From positions 558,001 to 622,000 of the forward strand of contig NZ_CANLNS010000001.1 in assembly GCF_947492715.1 (NCBI RefSeq): a stretch of DNA of 64,000 nt. Reading direction: 5' to 3'. This stretch comes from an uncultured Psychroserpens sp. (GTDB taxonomy: Bacteria; Bacteroidota; Bacteroidia; Flavobacteriales; Flavobacteriaceae). Shown here one piece after another: positions 60,614 through 64,000 of this stretch. The notes below the pieces were generated by a model. The model saw only the letters and a list, made by a program, of their open reading frames with translations, was not told where the DNA came from and ran no database searches. Every line of letters begins with the position of its first letter. The first letter of the stretch is position 1. The translations under genes were made by a program, and so were the position numbers.

Positions 60614-61426
60614 TCAATTAATAATTATTTTCTTTACCGCAGAGCCTTCTTTAGATGATACTGTCATTAGGTAAACTCCTGCTGACAACTTCGAACTCAT
60701 GCTTACATCAACATTTCCAATAACACCATTTAAATTTTTAGTAAAAACGGTTCTTCCATTGAGATCAGACACAACTATTTTTTCTAAAGCGATAGTGGTA
60801 TTTTTTAAGGTGATGTCTCCATTGGATGGATTTGGAAAAACGCTAACATTGTTTTCTAACAAAGAGCTTTCGTCTACACCAAGTGTATCAAGAATATCAA
60901 TATCGATATTATGAAATCCAAAATCATTTAAATCGTCTGTATCCGTTGGGAAAATTTTAATTTCAGTAATATCAAAACCATTACTAGGATCAGAAATAAA
61001 TAAGGTTCCTGCACCTAACGGATAAAATGTTGGAGCTGAAATAATCTCATCATTTTGATTTCTAACCGAAATGGTTCCTGCACCTAAAGTATCATAATCA
61101 ATACTATTAAGTTTGAAATTAACAGGCTCTCCATTTTTGGTAACTTTTAAAACATGAGGAGTAAGTGGATCAATAGCGCTCAAAAAGAATACCAGATCTC
61201 CCCCTCCTAAGTTGTCGAGTTCCTCATTTCCTGAGTGAGCGACTGTAAGCACATAAGTATCTGATCCAAGGGTAATAGTTTCTGTAATATTAGTACCATT
61301 GTCTACAGCGGTATCGATAGTAAAATTTAGATTTTGGGCTACACTATTAAGGCTTATAAACAGCGAAAAACACCAAACAATGGTGCCAAATAGTGATTTC
61401 TTTGAATAAGTGTAGTTTGTTTTCAT
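60614..61426 (-). CDS. T9SS cargo protein, tandem paralogue B
   Basis: The 270-residue paralogue of the gene at 59765 has a longer signal region (FSLFISLNSVAQ), the same Asn/Asp-rich domain (HSGNEELDNLGGGDLVFFLS shared exactly) and a type A tail (VFPNPSNGDITL, AGVYLMTVSSKEG). The gap between the two genes is 75 bp, so they may be one transcript. Function is unknown; a surface or secreted role follows from the tail. Confidence 0.82.
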   Translation of the reverse strand: MKTNYTYSKKSLFGTIVWCFSLFISLNSVAQNLNFTIDTAVDNGTNITETITLGSDTYVLTVAHSGNEELDNLGGGDLVFFLSAIDPLTPHVLKVTKNGEPVNFKLNSIDYDTLGAGTISVRNQNDEIISAPTFYPLGAGTLFISDPSNGFDITEIKIFPTDTDDLNDFGFHNIDIDILDTLGVDESSLLENNVSVFPNPSNGDITLKNTTIALEKIVVSDLNGRTVFTKNLNGVIGNVDVSMSSKLSAGVYLMTVSSKEGSAVKKIIIN

Positions 61427-61572
61427 AATGAATAATTTAATGATTAATAGCTTTTTATATTTTTAAGATACTACTTAAAACAAATAAATTGCTGATATCC
61501 AGCTATTTATCGTTAAACAGATTAATATTTTGGTTTAACGCTATGTTTCTCAACAATAAGCATCTTAGAAAC

Positions 61573-61605
61573 GCAAAGAATATCTATTGATTAGATATTC
61601 TTTGC
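61573..61605 (-). terminator. terminator after tail-collar gene
   Basis: GCAAAGAATATCTA pairs perfectly with TAGATATTCTTTGC around a 5-base loop. It lies 14 bp after the stop codon of the gene at 61620 on the minus strand. Confidence 0.75.
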
Positions 61606-61619
61606 ATCATTATTCTTTA

Positions 61620-62144
61620 TTAACTTCTTGGAGGGAAAATCCCTTCTAATGCGATAATATAGTTCACCGCTAAAAATGGTTGCATATTATCATGAGACTG
61701 GTTACCACCAGTATTATTAGTTTGAATAGCATCTCCTGCCATTTTAACATTTTTGGCAGTAGCGTAAGATCCACCTTCGGCTGGATAAGCATTCGTTGGA
61801 TTAGTCGTTCCTTGTCCACGTCCTACTGGACTTGTAGCTTCAATCGTTCCTGTATGGCTATGCGCTGGAATTTGAGTCACGTTTAAAGTCACTCTATTCT
61901 CTCCCCCTTTTTGACCAAGTGTTACAGGGTCAACTCCTGGGCCGTTACCAGCATGTAATGCCGCTCTACCTCTTAAATCTGGTAAGGCGAACGTTGTTCT
62001 CCCGTCACCTCCGTAAGTGGTTCCTAAAATTGAAAATAATGCCGTATGACTTGCAATTGGTAATAGTTGGCCGTCACATAATGCCCAATTTCTTGGGGCA
62101 AAATTTCCTCCAAACATCATAATTTGTCCGATGTATTGTTCCAT
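61620..62144 (-). CDS. tail-collar domain protein (microcystin-dependent-protein type)
   Basis: The 174-residue protein matches the phage tail-collar family: IGQIMMFGGNFAPRNWALCDGQLLPI, SILGTTYGGDGRTTFALPDLRGR, IPAHSHTG and the closing QPFLAVNYIIALEGIFP. Free-standing copies of this kind (MdpB group) are widespread outside phages, often in clusters, and their role is unknown. No other tail genes lie nearby, so there is no sign of a prophage. Confidence 0.88.
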   Translation of the reverse strand: MEQYIGQIMMFGGNFAPRNWALCDGQLLPIASHTALFSILGTTYGGDGRTTFALPDLRGRAALHAGNGPGVDPVTLGQKGGENRVTLNVTQIPAHSHTGTIEATSPVGRGQGTTNPTNAYPAEGGSYATAKNVKMAGDAIQTNNTGGNQSHDNMQPFLAVNYIIALEGIFPPRS

Positions 62145-62325
62145 AATAGTCTAATTTTTTAATTGTTAATAGATTACAAATTTGACAGAAAACCCTCTAA
62201 TTTTTAAGCGCAAAACCACTACATATTCAAATCACGTAGAAATACCTGTTTTTTTAAATAGCTCTGTTTTTTTAATACAATTTGAGTAGCTTTAAGGATT
62301 ATTAATCAACTTTAAATTAAATATT

Positions 62326-62733
62326 ATGAGTGCAACGAGACCCTTAACACGAACGCTCCAAGAAGGAAAAGACTGGACAGAAAACTGGCAAAGCCAACAC
62401 AAAACCTTGTCCAAAGCTTTCAGAATCCCTGTCGAAGATTTAATCGCATGTTTTAATGAAATGAAACTCGATTTTACCATTGATTCTGCTACAAATAGGC
62501 TTCATGTTGTCCCTGGAACGTATGAATTCTCATTAAGAGCATATCAAGCTATTGATGGTACCGGCGGAGAAAAACTATTAATTGTTGGTACAGAAACCAC
62601 AGATGGAAAGGTCTATAAAGACATCACTTCCGTTAATGGAAAATCTGCTATTTATGATTTTACAACACCTTGTCCTGCGGACTGTGATAGAGGAAGTATT
62701 CTTTATCATGATATAAAATCAGATGCTTATTAA
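62326..62733 (+). CDS. hypothetical protein in kinase operon
   Basis: The 135-residue protein is cytoplasmic or secreted without a classical signal: MSATRPLTRTLQEGKDWTEN and further, with three late cysteines (PCPADCDRG). I do not recognise a family. It diverges from the tail-collar gene and its stop overlaps the start of the next gene (TAATG), so it is the first gene of a three-gene run that ends in a histidine kinase. Confidence 0.65.
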   Translation: MSATRPLTRTLQEGKDWTENWQSQHKTLSKAFRIPVEDLIACFNEMKLDFTIDSATNRLHVVPGTYEFSLRAYQAIDGTGGEKLLIVGTETTDGKVYKDITSVNGKSAIYDFTTPCPADCDRGSILYHDIKSDAY

Positions 62734-63383
62734 TGAAATTAATAAATGTTTTTTTTGAATATACAGGCATTATACTAATTTTTATTAATGCATTATTATA
62801 CCTTATAGGCTATAAACACTTTAAAAGTGTTTTAGCCTATAAGTATTTTAGCTGGTATTTATTTATTTCATTTTTAGTATCAACTTCGGCTTTTGTACTT
62901 GCCAAGTTGGAAATCACAAATTTATTTCTTTCGCATTTTTATTTTATAAGTCAATTCTTGCTTTTGTCTTTATTTTATAGTGCTTTATTCAAAAAAAATC
63001 AAAAGAAATATGTTTTCATTGTTATTTTATTGGTTTGCGTTATTCTGGCTATTCAGTATGCTTTAAAACCAAGTTTATTTTATCATTTTAATCTATTCGA
63101 AATATTTATAACATCGCTACCTATAGTTGTATATGCCATTATTCACTTGTATAATTCTTTAAGTAACACCAACAAGTTTTTAAAAATTAACTCTGGTGTT
63201 TTAATCTATATTACCTCAAGTACCCTTATATTTATTCTAGGTAACTATATATCATATGAAGCGATGAATAGTGATGTAAAAAGAAACATATATCTGATAA
63301 ATAAAATTCTATATGTTGTTTATTTAACCTTAATTTTGATACAATGGAAAACGAGTTTTCAGCCGGTCAAGAACAAATCATAG
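62733..63383 (+). CDS. seven-helix membrane protein
   Basis: The 216-residue protein has about seven hydrophobic helices (for instance TGIILIFINALLYLIGY, YFISQFLLLSLFYSALF, YVFIVILLVCVILAIQYAL, IYITSSTLIFILGNYISY, VVYLTLILIQW) joined by short loops. Families of this shape in Flavobacteriaceae precede HisKA_3 kinases and could be their membrane sensors. It overlaps the kinase gene by 40 bp, so the two are tightly coupled. No known domain is claimed. Confidence 0.75.
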   Translation: MKLINVFFEYTGIILIFINALLYLIGYKHFKSVLAYKYFSWYLFISFLVSTSAFVLAKLEITNLFLSHFYFISQFLLLSLFYSALFKKNQKKYVFIVILLVCVILAIQYALKPSLFYHFNLFEIFITSLPIVVYAIIHLYNSLSNTNKFLKINSGVLIYITSSTLIFILGNYISYEAMNSDVKRNIYLINKILYVVYLTLILIQWKTSFQPVKNKS

Positions 63384-64000
63384 GTGCGCTTGTCTATAGT
63401 ATCATTTTTTTAGTCTTAGTTACTCTAGGACTTATCTTATTTTTTTATTACTCACGCAAAAAACTTATCGAGAAAGAGGTTGAAAAAATTAACATTAAAC
63501 TCGATCATCAAAAAAAGATATTACAAACCACAATCAAGGTTCAGGAAAAAGAACGTAATCGTATTGCTCAAGACTTACATGATGCTATTAGTTCAAAATT
63601 GAATGTGGTGAGTTTAACAACCAACGTTTTAATTGAAGACGAAACCATTTCTAGCGAGCATAAAGAAGCTCTAAATCATATTTTAGATATTACCACAAGA
63701 ACGCTAGAAAGCTCCAGAAAAATTGCGCACGAATTAATGCCTCCAATTTTAGACAAGTTTGGTTTAAAAGTGGCTTTAGAAGAGTTGTTTGAAGAGTTTA
63801 CATCAAACACATCTATAAAAATAAATCATCAAATTGAACCCCTAAATCAATTAGATAGAAATAGTGAACTTCATGTGTTTAGAATCGCACAAGAACTAAT
63901 TAATAACGCCTTAAGACATGGCAAAGCAGACCTACTACAAATGCATTTAAAAAAACAGAAGCAAGGCTTTGAACTCGTTTTCAAAGATAATGGCATTGGA
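63344..64000 (+). CDS. sensor histidine kinase, HisKA_3 type, cut by window end
   Basis: From ATG 63344 there are 219 residues before the window edge: one membrane helix (about 13-35), a short coiled coil, a HisKA_3 domain with His79 (ERNRIAQDLHDAISSKLNVV), and the start of HATPase_c with the N-box FRIAQELINNALRHG and DNGIG near 215. The partner is normally a LuxR-type regulator, which would lie beyond the edge. The kinase has no sensor domain of its own, so the membrane protein encoded just upstream is a likely input. Confidence 0.88.
   Translation, partial: MENEFSAGQEQIIGALVYSIIFLVLVTLGLILFFYYSRKKLIEKEVEKINIKLDHQKKILQTTIKVQEKERNRIAQDLHDAISSKLNVVSLTTNVLIEDETISSEHKEALNHILDITTRTLESSRKIAHELMPPILDKFGLKVALEELFEEFTSNTSIKINHQIEPLNQLDRNSELHVFRIAQELINNALRHGKADLLQMHLKKQKQGFELVFKDNGIG

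Noticed and set aside
61620-62144. Prophage because of tail-collar protein
   Set aside because: No capsid, terminase, integrase or other tail genes nearby; free-standing tail-collar proteins are common in bacteria.

Overview
The window comes from a low-GC member of the Bacteroidota, almost certainly a marine-type Flavobacteriaceae. The signs are: secreted proteins with T9SS type A C-terminal sorting tails ending in Lys-Lys motifs, flavobacterial -7 promoter boxes of the form TAnnTTTG, no clear Shine-Dalgarno sequences, an S16 protein with a long acidic tail, a DNA polymerase III alpha fused to an N-terminal exonuclease, and families typical of this group (DUF4271 beside uroporphyrinogen-III synthase, DUF6443-type RHS proteins, a Gln-Val-His dihydroorotase). 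The genus cannot be fixed from the sequence alone.

Layout. 1-5 kb: a truncated DUF4350-like gene and a TonB gene, each preceded by the same paired AACTAAA-N2-TTTAGTT dyads, then a DUF456 membrane protein and a TPR histidine kinase/LuxR-type regulator pair. 5-16.4 kb: a frameshifted small peptide gene, a lipoprotein, tRNA-Asp, DUF58-ClpP, thioredoxin, a SRPBCC-ArsR-SRPBCC operon, dnaE and a calcium-repeat lipoprotein. 16.4-19.6 kb: rpsP, rimM, a tRNA adenine methyltransferase and a glutaryl-CoA-dehydrogenase-like gene.

19.6-35 kb is the accessory island. The minus strand carries an RHS operon: a large RHS-like partner (31270-34920), an RHS effector (26750-31258) and a probable immunity gene (26342-26746). 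Downstream lies a displaced module, made of an RHS C-terminal tip that has lost its 5' part (24831-25904) and two small lipoprotein genes. The tip shares about 300 bp of near-identical core DNA with the full-length effector. Each module is followed by a roughly 400-bp repetitive intergenic unit that runs up to the stop codon of the immunity gene. The unit combines a nested hairpin repeat, a CATG hairpin, a GTGGACGC repeat and a strong hairpin terminator. Further partial units lie with an orphan immunity-like gene (22182-22544), a YkuD-like lipoprotein pair and a SGNH hydrolase. This looks like a toxin-swapping locus that has kept earlier modules. The nested repeat has two divergent relatives elsewhere in the window (9.1 and 38.0 kb).

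35-50 kb: an LpxH-like phosphoesterase; an Fe-S operon (Mrp, NifU-like, ferredoxin reductase, ferredoxin) interrupted by a four-helix-bundle cassette with heptamer repeats; an alkyltransferase-like protein, LysE exporter and trmB; a glycosyltransferase; a PhoR/PhoB-like pair; two T9SS cargo proteins; a LuxE-like enzyme and a YHS protein. 50-64 kb: tyrS, an epimerase, a dolichol-phosphate-mannose-synthase-like enzyme with dihydroorotase, DUF4271-hemD, pckA, DUF423, a saccharopine dehydrogenase-like enzyme with an Lrp regulator, two tandem T9SS paralogues, a tail-collar protein, and a three-gene run ending in a truncated histidine kinase. The saccharopine-dehydrogenase-like and glutaryl-CoA-dehydrogenase-like genes together hint at lysine catabolism, but they are far apart.
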